64,000 bases of DNA from Hemerocallis citrina (GCA_017893485.1 CM030367.1:83272853-83336852); one strand, 5' to 3'; positions 43,771 to 56,192 are shown, numbered from the stretch's first letter. Notes: generated from the sequence alone by a model not told the origin. Program-made: numbers and translations.

Positions 43771-46700
43771 TGTAACTCCTGTATCCATTTTCTTGTATTT
43801 TTGTGCTGTATTTATCTTTCCAGTGTATCCTATCTGATCTTCTAGATCGTGTATTTGTTCTTCATTCTCAATGTAATTCATCTATTCTTCTTTCGTCTGT
43901 GATTTTGATCTTCTTAATTCGAATTTTTTTTCTGCCAATTATTTATCTCTAAATGATTTGTTGATTCTAATTTATTTCATTCATATCCTAATTGCTTATT
44001 CATTTGTTTCTACCCTATTGGATCTGGTTTTTAGTCGATCTACCCTGTTTAAACCCTTACCCGCCCTATTGGATCCTAAACCCGCTACCAAATACCCTTT
44101 TCTTTTACCTAGTCTCCCTCAAAATCTTCCTTCACGTTCTCCTTTTGCCTAACAAGCAGATCATGTTCCCCCTATCTTCTCTTGATTCCTCAAAATACTA
44201 ACTTGCCAAAAATCCCATTTAAATCCCAACAAAATTGGTTATACTCCTATCTACAGTCTTTATCCCTAGCAAACCCTAATCTCTCAACTCATCTCTTTCT
44301 CCCTCTCGACCTTTCCCCTCACTCCCGAGTCTCCACAACAGCCATTCCCCCCGACGCCCTTGCCGTCGCTACCCCTGTTCGCTGTCGTTGTCCTCCCGCC
44401 GAGTGCCGCCGTCGACCACCATCCACCAGTACACCACCGAGCTTCGCCATCTCCCTCCCTTCTGCAAGTCTCCTATCCAACAATCGATTGTGTTTGTGAT
44501 CGTTCGTGATCGTTTGTAGTTGTGTTCGTTGCCCGTGATCCGTTCCCGTTACTCTCATTTCGTCGAATTCGTTGTCTACCCTAAGGTAAGTAACTTGTAT
44601 AATTTTTTTTTGTATACAAGTACAAAATACCTCATAAAGTCTTGCCCTATTTTTGTGTTCGTTATCATGAAGATCTCTTGAAAAATCTTGATCCATTCAT
44701 TTGATCTATCCGTAGTCTTGATCAATCATCATAGTTGTCACACACGACATGAAAATAAACTAGATCTAGATAGACTTTTGATGCATGTATATATGTTCTT
44801 CATGATCTATGATAGGTTGTGTATTTTGTTACATGCTTGGTGTATTAGATGTGTTGACTTGTAGTAGACTTGTTAAATACCCATACCATGTTGTTTTGGA
44901 TAACTAATATGTCATATTTTGCATCATACCCTAATTTGGATCTATTGCATATGAGTTGTTTGATTAAATGCATGAAAAGAGATTTCGTTTTGCTACTGCC
45001 CTGTTTTGGTTCAATATTTTAGACCCAGTTAAGGTCAGTAAAATAAATTATTTTGTGAATATAATTTATAGGCCTTGTTGTCTATTTTTCAGAACTTTCG
45101 ACGAATCTCAGTTTCAATTTTTGATGTGTGAGTTATCGCTGTTTTACTGCAGCTGTATCGTAATTTCCATATTCTGACTTATGAGATCGCTGCATATTTT
45201 ATTATTTTAAAACTGGTGTTAAAAGTAAAATTTGGATTCAATATTTTTTGGGTATGACTAAACATGACTGGGATCAACCCCTAATTTTTGTAGATTTATT
45301 TAATGACTTTTATAATTTATTTCATGCTTGTGAACAAACCAATATATTTTCAAACTGCATGTTGTTCAGTAAAGAACTCTATTTTCAACTTGATTCTAGT
45401 CTCTGTTGATTAAAACTTTATGAATATGAAATGTAGCCTAATTTGTCTATTTTACTACCCTTTTGATGGATTTGGATTTCGAGTTATACTTTGTGATCTA
45501 TCACTGTTTTAGTACTGTTGTGTCTAAAATTTCAGATTCATAAACTTGATGTATCTTTCTGTTTTCTGAATTTTATTTGACTATGCTATCTGTAATGGAA
45601 TATTATGAAATTTTATATGCTGATACTAAACATGCTAGGAGATCTTCCAGATTTTTCTTAGGTTTAATCAGTAAGTTTTTATGCTATTTCATGCTTATAA
45701 ATAAAACTTACAATTTCTGGCTGAACATGAATTCTGTGTGAAATGTTGTTTTGAACCTTGTTGCTGTAGTTTTTATATGACTTGTGTATATGTGCTAGAT
45801 TCGGCTGAGAGTCTATTTTCTACATTTTCTGACGGTTTCAGATTTGCATTCTTGTGGAAACGGAAATCTTGGTTTTGGTGCAGTCAAGTCTTGTTGTCCA
45901 GAATTGAAAGTCTCTTTGTCCTAGCCTATTATGAGTTGTTTGTCATTCGTTCATGTCTTCTATCTAAATTGAACTTGTCCCTTGTTTCTTGTCATGTTAT
46001 CTTGCCTTGTTTGTCCATGCTTGCTTTAATAATAATAACAAGAAATCAAGCCGAGGTTAAAGGGAAAGATCTAGTAGTGGAAAATACAGAAATGTGTACT
46101 TGGAAGAGGGTCCGTGTTTCCCACTTGCTACCCGACTACATAGCTTCCTATAAGAGAGGTGTACTCGGAGGGGATCCATAGATCCTACTTGATACTTGAT
46201 ACTTGATACTTGATACTTGACACGTGATTACTTGACACTTGGCACTTGATACTTGATACTTGATACTTGACACGTGATTACTTGATACTTGCTACCTGAG
46301 TACACTGCCCTCTATGATCCACTACGAAATCTAAACGTAACTTATTTGAATGTAGCAACCATTTGGTAAAATTTGGGACGCATGAAATGATACTTAGATA
46401 GGATTAAATACAAGACTTGAAAATAACATGATCACTTGCCATTCCTATTACTTACTTGAACATGCTACTTGACACTTGTTACTTGTTACTTGCTTGCATG
46501 CTTCTTGATACTTGATACTTGTTAAATGCTACTTGCCCCCTGTTACCTTATCATGCTACTTGATTCTATTTCTTGATTAAGAGTTAGTTATTCTACCTTG
46601 TTGTCATATCCCTTCCATGCTTATTCAGTACTTGGTTCTTGCTGTTACACTGTATCTTTGTTATTTGTTTTTTGTACTTGTTGTCTGCACTACATGCGAC

Positions 46701-47140
46701 CCGTAACTTGCATTGATGGCATTTTATTTCTTTTTCCTCTTCCTGCAATTGTTAAACTTGCAGACTTTGGTGACCAACTGCCCGAGGGAGTAAATGACCA
46801 AGTGTTCTAGGCATGGCTAGCTTTCTTGCTTGAGTTCATTCATGTTGTTTTTGAATAAAATGTAACTGCTACTTGAATCTTATATTGGGCGTTTTGTCCC
46901 AAAATTTGTGACTTGTTGTTCCAGATCTGATTATTTGAGAATCTTGTATTTATTTCAAGTGATTCTGTTGATCATATTAATTTGTCTCATTCATGCGTGG
47001 ATGATTATTTCTTGTTATCCTTGTTTATTCTTGTGTATTCTTGTAAAGATCCTTACAGCTTATGGATGGTGAAAGACATTCGGTGGACTTTTGTCGCATG
47101 TCCGTACTCCGTATTCCTTCTTGGGAAGCGGGGCGTGACA
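43771..47140 (+). mobile_element. Solo LTR G (3,370 bp)
   Basis: Starts TGTAACTCCTG, ends GGGAAGCGGGGCGTGACA, and is flanked by perfect CTAAC duplications (43,766-43,770 and 47,141-47,145). No PBS or coding region adjoins it, so it is a solo LTR. It has a C-rich island at 44,290-44,470, and a (TACTTGA)-type tract at 46,182-46,300 in the place where LTRs C and F have TATTGTTATCG repeats. The open frames within it show no known domain. Confidence 0.9.
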
Positions 47141-47166
47141 CTAACCATTTGATTTTATTGTAGACC

Positions 47167-48368
47167 ATGGATAGAAAGGGCGCTTTGTCTTCCCCAACTG
47201 GGGATGATTGGCCAGAAGAGTCGACTGTTGCTCAGATGAGGCAGTAGATGATGCAGATGCAGCGTGAACACAATGAGCTGATCAGGGTGGCTTTTGAAGC
47301 TGCCAATAGGGAGCCTGCTGGACCTGCACCCGGATTACTACCACCGAGACCTGGTAATGTGGTGGATTTTATGAGGCTACATCGAGATAAATTCTCGGGC
47401 ACTGAGACTCCGCTTGAAACCAAGCAATGGCTAATTTGAACTGAGCAGTTGTTCATCGCAGCGCAGATTTCGGATGTTGATCGGGTGGATGTTGTGAGCA
47501 TCCAGCTCGTTGATATTGCCCACATCTAGTGGTGAGCAGAGATTGAACGACTGAGGCAACCCATCACCTGGGCCATCTTCACGGAGAGCTTCCTCACAAA
47601 GTTCTTTCCTAGTGTCACTAAAGAAGACAATTTGTCTCGCTAACCCAGGTTCGCTAGATAGTGTTTATTTATGCAAACTTTCGTTGTTTATTTCATAATG
47701 TATCAACTTTAAGCTAAACATCGTCTTGAACCAGAGAAGTCGGACCGTAGACGAGTACGCTGCGGAATTTACTCGATTGAACCGCTTTGTTACTTCCATG
47801 GTGGCAAAATAGAGGCCGCCGATTCTTGTCGGATCTAGATATCGAAATTCAGAACAACCTTGCTACTTACGACTCCGATCGTATGCGAATATCTTGGATG
47901 CTGCTAGATCCAGGAGCAGACTCATAAGAGTAAGTGTGCCATTCTACGGTCTGTTCCGCACTCTGCTACTGCCAGGTCTTCTGGAGGACCTATTCGGAGG
48001 CCAGTCACAATCCCTCCTACCAGGGCATCGTCATATCCACCTACCGCTCAAAGGAAGAACCAGACTTATACGCACTGTCACAGGACTGGGCACTTGCGAA
48101 CTACCGTTTAGCCAATTGCCAGTGCCTTCTGTGTGGAAGTAATGATCACAAGGTTTGTGACTGCCTGAGAAACGTAATCTTGCACCGGTTGGAGGTTCTG
48201 CTTAGCAGGGAGCACTTGCTCGTGGTCAGGGCGGACCACCACTCCCACCTCAGAGGCAAGTATTCGATCAGAGAAGAGCCGCTCCTAGGGGTGGTCCTTC
48301 TAGAGGCCGTGGTCAGGCCTACAATCTGACTGTTGAGGATGCTGAGACCACCATCGGTGTGGTTGCAT
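47167..48368 (+). pseudogene. gag: F gag
   Basis: The ATG at 47,167 follows a short leader and opens MDRKGALSSPTGDDWPEES. The Retrotrans_gag core is recognisable: VVDFMRLHRDKFSGTE near 47,360, ITWAIFTESFLTKFFPS near 47,568 and TVDEYAAEFTRLNRF near 47,745. The latter is preceded by a ~70-bp AT-rich insertion (about 47,658-47,726). A zinc-finger remnant CLLCGSNDHKVCDC lies near 48,120. Stops: TAG in the first 30 codons, TGA near 47,438, TAG near 47,528 and TAA at 47,641, plus frame changes. It would have formed the particle. Confidence 0.8.
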
Positions 48369-48500
48369 GTATGCCTACAATTGTGTTGTTTTTCGTTGTT
48401 ATCAATTCTATTCTGTTGTTCTTCTATTGTTAATCATTCATGTTTATCTCTTTTGCATACATTTTGTATATTTGTATTCTCATTCCTTGACTTCTTCTAG
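48369..48500 (+). other. Intron-like insertion in the F gag-protease frame
   Basis: A 132-bp T-rich segment that starts GTATGCC and ends in a pyrimidine stretch CTTCTTCTAG. Sequence on both sides matches continuous Tekay polyprotein: acidic residues and Gly-Val-Val upstream, GVILVHSV-like downstream. Base composition, borders and length resemble a plant spliceosomal intron. As it stands the exact splice would leave a TGA at the junction, which would become Gly if the base before GT were G. Confidence 0.45.
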
Positions 48501-48904
48501 GAGTTATCTTAGTTCACTCCGTTTCCGCTCATGTTCTTTTTGACCCCAGTGCTACTCATTCCTTTGTTTCCTCCCGCTTCGTCGACCTGCACCGTTTGGC
48601 CAGCAGCGCTATGCCAGTAGCATGGAATATCACTACAGGTGGAGGTGTCATTGTGTGCTCTCAGATTTGTGAGCAGAGCCCTTTAATTATTGGTGGTGTC
48701 GACTTTGAAGCCAATTTGATCGTCGTCGACAATTCAGGTTTCGATGTCATCTTGGGAATGGATTGGCTGGGAGTTGCTCATGCTGTAATTGACTGCCGTG
48801 AGAAGAAGGTGGTGTTCTAGATACCAGATCGCCAGGAATTTGAATTCCACACTGGTGAAACACCGCTTGGTCGTGTTAAGCAGTTGGCAGGTTAGGAAGC
48901 TATA
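48501..48904 (+). pseudogene. pro: F protease
   Basis: Reads VHSVSAHVLFDPSATHSFVS; the usual DSG/DPG active site is DPS here, so catalysis is doubtful. Downstream VILGMDWLG and AVIDCREKKVVF are typical of chromovirus protease-to-RT linkers. TAG near 48,818 and TAG near 48,893 interrupt the linker. Confidence 0.8.
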
Positions 48905-49632
48905 GTGATGGAAGAAGTGTGTGCTGATGGTGAAGTCGCACCATTGGTGGTGCGAGACTTTCTGAATGTTTTCCCTGAAGAGTTGTCGAGACTACCTCCA
49001 TATTGTGAAGTAGTGTACAGTATTGATGTTCAGCCAGGTACAACTCCTATCTATAAGAGTCCCTACCGAATGGTACCGATCGAGTTAGCTAAGTTGAAGG
49101 AGAAGATCCAGAAGTTACTGAATCGAGGATTTATCAGGCCGAGTGTCTCGCCTTGGGGAGCTCCAGTACTATTCGTCAACATGAAGGGTGGTAGTCGCAA
49201 GCTGTGTATTGACTACCATGAGCTGAATAATGTCACTGTGAAGAACCGGTACCCATTGCCTAGGATTGATGATCTGTTTGATCAACTTGGAGGTGCTTCT
49301 GTATTTTCAAAGCGAGACCTTCGTTCTGGTTACCACCAAGTCAAGGTGAAGGCCGAGGATGTGCAGAAGACTGCCTTTCGCACTAGATATGGGCACTACG
49401 AATTCTTAGTGATGCCCTTCGGAGTTACTAATGCTCAGCTGTATTCATAAGTTTGACGAATCGGGTATTCTCTGCTTTCCTGGACAAGTTTGTTGTGGTA
49501 TTAATCGACAATATCCTCGTATATTCTCGAAGTCATGGAGAGCATGCTAAGCACTTGAGGGTAGTCTTGCAGACATTGAGGGAACATCAGCTTTATGGGA
49601 AGCTTAGAAAGTAAGAGTTTTGGCTGGATCGT
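48905..49632 (+). pseudogene. pol: F reverse transcriptase
   Basis: Open to 49,450 with blocks [44 protein letters not shown] and [13 protein letters not shown]. One base is missing near 49,435, shifting the frame into a stop. In the restored register the catalytic motif reads LIDNILVYS near 49,503: the second Asp of IDD is Asn, which would inactivate the enzyme. TAA near 49,614 follows. Confidence 0.85.
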
Positions 49633-50411
49633 GTGGCATTTTTGGGTCACATCATTTCCGATGATGGAGTTTCTGTCGATTCGTCCAAGATCACTGCAGT
49701 TAAGGATTGGCCGATGCCAAAGTCAGTAATAGAAGTTCGCCGTTTCCTTGGACTAGCAGGTTACGATAGGAAGTTTGTTCATGATTTTTTGAAGATTTTC
49801 GGGCCGTTGACCAAGTTGACCGGGAAAGATCAGAAGTTTGTATGGGATGATTCCTGTGATGGAGCCTTCTCTGAGTTGAAGAATCGGTTAACATCAGCAC
49901 CGGTGTTAACCATACCAGATGGATCAGGAGGTTTCGTAATTCACTATGATGCTTTAGGTAGAGGTTTGGGTGCCGTGCTGATGCAGCAAGGCAAGGTTAT
50001 CGCATATGCATCTAGGCAGTTGAGACCGCATGAGAAGAATTACCTCACACATGACTTGGAGCTTGCAGCTATGATTTTTGCCTTGGAGCTTTGGAGGCAT
50101 TACTTACTTGGAAACCGAGTGGAGATTTTCACTGACCACAAAAGTCTCAAGTACGTATTCACTCAGAAGGAGCTGAATATGAGGCAGAGGCGATGGTTGG
50201 AATTGATGGCAGATTATGATGTTAATTTGCAGTGTCATCCTGGTAAGATTAATTTGGTACTTGATGCTTTGAGCAGAAGGCCGGTTGCTATGGTTCTAAC
50301 TGAGCAGGAAGAGCTTTTGGAAGCCATAAGAAGGTTAGATTTGGAGGTGATTTTGCCTGGTGATGAGAAGAGTTGTATGATGCTTCAGCTACAGTCGTCA
50401 TTGGTGGACTA
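49633..50411 (+). pseudogene. F RNase H
   Basis: A single open frame of 259 codons containing the RT connection (FLGHIISDDGVSVDSSK) and an RNase H domain: VIHYDALGRGLGAVLM with the first catalytic Asp, ELAAMIFALELWRHYLLG with Glu, and IFTDHKSLKYVF with the second Asp. Catalytic residues are present. It ends at TAG 50,410 in the linker to integrase. Confidence 0.85.
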
Positions 50412-51378
50412 GATTAAGAAGGCATAATCAGATGATGAGCAATTGCAGAAGTTTCAAGCTGAAGTTGAAGCAGGTTCAAGAACCGATTTGGTTATTCATG
50501 AGATGGATCTCTCCGCTTTGAGACCCGCCTATGTGTTCCGAAGGGGGAAGCAAGGCAGAAGTTGCTTGAGGAAGTTCATTGCTCGCCCTATTTTATTCAT
50601 CCCGGTGGTACAAAGATGTAACGGGATCTGAAGTTACATTTTTGGTGGCATGGTATGAATAGAGCAGTGGCGAGATTTGTTTTGTAGTGTTTGATTTGCC
50701 AGCAGGTGAAAGCAGAACACCAGAGGACTACTGGAATTCTTCAACCTCTTCCTATTTCGGAGTGGAAATAGGAGAACATCACGATGGACTTTGTGACTAC
50801 CTTTGTGATTGCTTTGCTGAGAGTCCCAAGGGTCACAATGCCATCTGGGTAACTATGGACCAGTTGACGAAGAGTTCCCATTTTATTCCCTTCAGAGTGG
50901 GCTAGTCTACGGAGAGTCTTACAGAGAGGTATATGCAGGAGATTATCAGAATGCATAGGGTCCCTGTCAGTATTGTATCAGACATAGACACTAGATCAGA
51001 TCTCAGTTCTGGGAAAGTCTTCAGGGCAGCCTTGGGAGCAAGCTGAACTTCAGTACTGTGTTTCATCCACAAACGGATGGGCAATCGGAGAGGACTATTC
51101 AGACATTGGAAGATATGTTGAGGTTCTGTGTTCTCCAGTTTGGAGGATCTTGGGAAGATCATCTACGCTTGGTGAAGTTTTTGTACAATAACAACTACCA
51201 AGCAAGTCTTAAGGCAGCTCCGTATGAAGCTTTGTATGGTCGAAAGTGTAGATCACCAGTGTGTTGGGATGACATTGGTGAGAGGAAGCTTTTGGGGCTA
51301 GAGTTGATCACGAGGACGGTCGATGTTGTGGCTCAGATCAAGAAGCATCTACGGGCGGCTCAGGACAGACAGAGAAAA
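50412..51378 (+). pseudogene. F integrase core
   Basis: The zinc-binding part is scattered over frames (HFWWHGMNRAVARFV near 50,640). The first catalytic Asp is in ITMDFVTTF (50,787-50,789). The second is in VSDIDTRS (50,981 region; the usual SDRDPRF motif is altered). The Glu is in GQSERTIQTLEDML (51,088-51,090). From 51,058 the frame is open to the TGA at 51,379 with YNNNYQASLKAAPYEALYG. Several frameshifts upstream. Confidence 0.85.
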
Positions 51379-51828
51379 TGAGCAGATGTTCATAGGAGGC
51401 CATTGGAATTCGAAGTGGGTGATCATGTGTTCCTCAAGGTATCACCCTCGAAGGGTGTTATCCGGTTTGGAGACAGGGGCAAGTTAAGTTCTAGATTCAA
51501 TGGCCCGTTTGATGTTGTGGAGCGAGTAGGCAAGGTAGCCTAGAGACTCACACTGCTGCCAGCTCTATATGGAGTGCATGATGATTTTCATGTCTCCCAA
51601 CTCAGGAGGTATATCAGGGATGATAGTCATCTTATTGACTACGCCGAGTTGTCTGTTTAGCACGATTTTTCCTGTGAGATCCGTCCGGTTTCGATCTTGG
51701 ACCGACAGGAGAAGATTTTGATGAACAAGGTCGTCAGATTGGTTCGAGTTGCTTGGAATCCTCACTCGCCGGGTGAGTCGACTTTGGAACTTGAGGAAGA
51801 GATTAAGAAGAAGTTTCCCCATCTTTAA
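51379..51828 (+). pseudogene. F integrase C-terminus with chromodomain-like tail
   Basis: Continues in the same frame after TGA: FEVGDHVFLKVSPSKGVIRF, VHDDFHVSQLRRYIRDDSH, then VSILDRQEKILMNKVVRLV and STLELEEEIKKKFPHL, which is the Tekay-type chromodomain remnant (the last two are its core strand and helix). Stops at 51,541 and 51,658. Chromodomains of this family steer integration to particular chromatin. Confidence 0.8.
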
Positions 51829-51863
51829 TTTTTTTGGTCCTATTATTTCTCATGAACTACCAT

Positions 51864-54800
51864 TGATCCCCGTTTAATTATTCGGACCTTATTTTTTCCC
51901 ATTTCGAATTTAAATTCAATGAATTTCCTTTTCTCCTTGTCGGACTATTTTTCAAGATAATCCTATTCTTGTTGGATTGATAATTATCTTACTATTTGAT
52001 CTATAGTTGTCTCCAAGCTCATGGAATATTTATCTTTATCCTGCTAAATAACACTAAAGCCCAATAGTATTGATCCATATGTAACCCATTAATAAAACCC
52101 TAATTCTAACTCTATATATACTAACCTATCCCCTAACCCAAATTACCACTTAATCTAATCTCCCATATACAGCCGTGTATTCAACCCTCCACTGTTTATC
52201 CCCTACCCCCCCCCCCCCCCATTATCACCCTCATCCCTGTCTTCATCTGCAACTACCGCACACCGTAGCCTCTCCGACCATCCTCATCACCATTGCCTCC
52301 TCGAGCCCTCTCCCTAGCATCGACCTCCTCTTCCTCCTAGCCCGTGCAGCCGAACCCATCGCCCCTCTTCTTCATCCCGTCAACCTAGTTCCCTGCCATT
52401 GTCGAGCTTCTCATCCCCCGAGAACCCACACCACCATCGTCTTCTTCCCCCTCCTCCTCGACATCCCGACCAACGACCGCTACCCTGTCTCCTCGTCAAC
52501 CACCTCGAACACCCCCCCATTATCGCCTCGTCGAGCTCCACCACCACCACAACGCCACATCACCACCTCGTCATCTCAACCACTTGCCACTTGTCGCAAC
52601 CCATCAACGGTCAAGCGCCGCCATTGCAGAACCCATCCTCCACACCCCCGCCTTGCTGTCCCCTTCGCTGCCTCTTTCCCTTGCACCCGTCAACCAACAC
52701 CCCACTGCTGCCCAACGATGCCGTCGACGCCCTGTACACCGCCACCAGTCGCCGTCAGAGTCGAAGCCGAAGCCGCGCTTACTGCCATTGCTGTGTTCGT
52801 GTGCATGCTGTTGGTCGACCTTGCTGTGTTGTTGTCTTTATGCACATAGTGTGCATGTGTCACCGTGCTCTCGCCGCTTTTCGTTTTTTCGCTCATAACT
52901 AATCCAATCAAGGCAAGTCACTTCCCTCTTGAATTTCATATTATGTCAAACTCAGTGTTTTTATTGAAACTCCACAAGTAGATCATGAATTGTTTATCGT
53001 ATTGTTATATTGTTCATCTTCCGTCGAGTATATTAAGGGTTTACACGAGATGACCCAAGATATTCTTGACTTCATGCCATTATTAACTCTAAAATATCGA
53101 ATCTTTCATACATTCATGTAGTATTGGTAATAGAAGTTATTCATGCATAACACCGCACAAATAAAACTATTGTAGAATTGATTATTAGGTTGTTATGCTT
53201 GAATGATTGATTCATGCCTTATTTGATGTTAAAGTAGTGTATGGTTGTATTCTTCACTGTGCTTACCATGCTATTGTGTTTACCATTCTGAATCTAAGAA
53301 TTGTTAACTTTTGAGTTGAATTTCATCATGTCTAGATTGCTTTTATTTCATGAAATATGTTGAATCCTGATTTTCACTATCTGCCTGGAAATTGTGAGAC
53401 TTTTATGACCCAGTATTTAACATAAAAAATGATAACTTTCTTTAAAAAAATTGTAGCCCTGTATTTCTAGTTTCCAGAACATCTAAAATAATAGAATTCC
53501 AAGTTTTATTGCAAAAGTTATGGTGGTTTTACTACTGCTGCCTTTTTACTTCCAGAATTCATGATTCATGTATGTCTTCATGTTTAAGTTATTAAAAAGC
53601 TAAGTTAATGTTAGAATATTGCCCTAATAAATTCCAGATTATTAGTTAACTTGATTAGGAACTCAATGGATATTTTTGATGTTTTAAAATTTGGATTTTA
53701 CTGATTTTACAAATATAACAACTTGATCTTAATTTTCGGTCAGAACGTGTAATCTGTAAAGAACGATGTAACTAACCTATCTATTTTTATCGGATTTCGT
53801 ATTTTAAATATGTGTGGGAACCGGTTAGGAGTCTACTTTCTAGAACTTCTGATGGATCCAGTTTTGGATTTCTGTAGCAGCGGAAAACTTGATTTTGGTA
53901 TAGTAACCTATTACTGTACAGAATTGTGTTTCCACACCTTCTTAATATAATTGTATATATATCGTTATATTGAATGGATTGAAATGTATAAATTGCATTG
54001 CATGATCCTAATATAATATTATCACCATTCTAATTATCACATTCTAATTGATCGTCCTATTGTTACTTCTATTGATACCATCGTTTATCGGATTTCTCTA
54101 AATTGTATAATGTATTGATTGCATCGATAAAATGCTTCACAAGCCGGGGTTTAAGGGTTAACTTAAGTAGTGGATAATACAGAGACTGTACTCGGAGGAG
54201 GGGGCCCGTGTTTTCCAAAATTATTGTGTCGGCTATTGTTTGTCGATTGGTTGTTAGATTACTAACCACAGTATCCCAATTCATCGAATATTATTTATTG
54301 TTTATCATGCAAAAAAGTTGTTATCGTTATTGTTTATTGTTATCGTGCGGAGTACAAGAACTATAGAGTCCACCACTAGAGTCTAAAAGACATTGATTGT
54401 ATGTATCGAAGTTGTGGTATGTGACGCAGTAATACGTCCATTAGTTAGGCTAAAAGCTAATAGACTTAAGAATTGACACAATATTGACATTGCATGTTGA
54501 ACATCGGCATTGCTATTAATGTTGAACATTGTTATTGATATTGACATCGACCATTGAGCATTGACATCGAATAATGAAATATAGTTTATTGTTATACCCA
54601 TCGCATTGTTACCAGTGATATCAATTATTGCTATCGTCCATTGTTATTGATTACTATTATTTTATTGAATTCATTGTTATACCGTATTTCCATTTTTCAT
54701 TGCTTTCTCTACTTGCTGTCCATGACTTGCTCTAAGGACAATTTTTCTCCTCTTTTTAGATGAGGTATTCACAGGTGATCAAGGAGAGTTACCTGCAGGA

Positions 54801-55130
54801 CTTGGAGAACAGTCTTTCTGAGGATTTATTGCTTTCTAGACTGATCTTATTTTATTGGACTTCTTGTATTGCGTTTTAGTAAACATTGTATTATGGGCTT
54901 TTGACCTGAAAATTGTTATTTTGTTTCCAGACGTTGGATTATCGTATTTGGTTATTTCATATTTTATTCCTAGTATTTTTATTCATGTGATTGTTCTTAT
55001 TGCATGTGTGGTTGTATCTATCTTGTTATATTGTTGAGTTGAATAATAACAGCTTATGGATGGCGCAAGTCATTCACTGGGCCAATGTCACGTGCTTGTG
55101 TTCCGTGTTTTTGGGAAGCGGGGCGTGACA
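51864..55130 (+). repeat. F 3' LTR (about 3.27 kb)
   Basis: The right end GGGAAGCGGGGCGTGACA is certain. The left end is uncertain: TGATCCCCGTTTAA at 51,864 is the best candidate, and no polypurine tract is visible between the stop (51,828) and this point, so some sequence may have been lost. TATATATAC near 52,112 is a likely TATA box; a C-rich island follows at 52,195-52,790. Landmarks 53,582-54,597 match one ~1-kb unit of the 5' LTR. The long proline-rich frame in the island is not taken as a gene. Confidence 0.75.
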
Positions 55131-55774
55131 TCAAATATCTTTTTTTTAAATAGTGGGGTATACTAGTTTCTACATTCTGAATGGGAGCATTTGCTAAAAT
55201 ACATTTTATCATGGGTATGTAGGTCATTTTATATATCACATGCGATGCACGTGAGTTCACTTAACAGAGATTTTAACGGTTCCGTCCAAATTTGGGGTAT
55301 TTCTTAGTTTTTTAAATTAGTGGGGGTATATTCTAATTTCTATGTTTTGAATGGGGGCATTTGCTAACTTATCCCAAGAATTTATAACGACTAACAATCC
55401 AGAAAATTCAAACCAGTATTTGTGAAGTTCTGAGTGAAGGCTAAAAGTGTCCAAAATATATAGAGACTGTAGTCAGAAAATAGAGAATGATATTGCTTGA
55501 TATAAGTTGTAACAAAAATGAATTATCTTTTAACAACATAACTAAAAGATGTCTTTTGATCAACAACACAGTAATCCTAATGCTAAAATCTAAATGTCCT
55601 GAAACATCTGTAAATGAAAATTTAAGTGTTCCAAGAATTTCTAACTCACACAGTATGAGCTTTGTTATTTATGATGGAGAACAGTTTATGTTGTGATCAC
55701 ATGACGCTTGGACAAAAAAAAACACCTTCAAAATAGTGGCATTTGTTAATGAACTTCTAAATGTAGATCAAAGT
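55131..55774 (+). other. Unassigned sequence between F and LTR J
   Basis: Contains two diverged copies of a ~50-bp phrase (AGTGGGGTATACTAGTTTCT and TGAATGGGAGCATTTGCTAA) at 55,153-55,196 and 55,318-55,372. The rest shows no recognised gene or element; an open frame at 55,487-55,696 has no known motif. Confidence 0.5.
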
Positions 55775-56184
55775 TGTCATACCCCCCAAATTAACAATTA
55801 TTTTGAAAATGAATAGTATTGCATTGTTTTACAACCATAATTTTTGTCTTGAATAATTGCATATATTATTATTTTTGCCATTTATAATTTCTATTTTAAT
55901 AATTGAATATATAATTAAATTGTTTTACCATTTGTCATTTCATAAATATACACACATAGACTACCATACTGTATAGCCAACAATTTTTGACTTGGAATGA
56001 ACCTACAATTGTTGACCTAGAAGGGTTAATTTGACCTAGAGGGTTAACTCAACTTAGGGGTTATTAAACCTAGGGTTATTAATTAATATGGACACCTAAG
56101 CATCCCTAGAGTCTTCTACACTCACCCACAATCATCCTACCCTATCCCAATGCTTGGTCGGCCACACACACCTCTCCCCTTCCC

Positions 56185-56192
56185 TATATAAA
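56185..56192 (+). promoter_or_regulatory. TATA box of LTR J
   Basis: TATATAAA about 410 bases into the LTR, followed by a typical CTCATTTTCATATTT leader. The B and A LTRs have equivalent boxes on the minus strand. Confidence 0.6.

Larger units (their letters stand above)
40635..55130 (+). mobile_element. F: decayed Tekay-type chromovirus (Ty3/Gypsy)
   Basis: F consists of a truncated 5' LTR (to 43,581), a tRNA-Met-type PBS, leader, gag, protease, RT, RNase H, integrase with a C-terminal chromodomain-like tail, and a ~3.27-kb 3' LTR. A solo LTR of the same superfamily (G) sits in the leader. Stops and frameshifts occur in every domain. The GGGAAGCGGGGCGTGACA LTR end and the integrase tail place it with plant chromoviruses of the Tekay/Del group. 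Confidence 0.85.

Noticed and set aside
52175..52902. Proline/threonine-rich frame of 224 codons as a host gene
   Set aside because: It lies in the C-rich island of the F 3' LTR; G and H have islands with different frames, so no protein is conserved.
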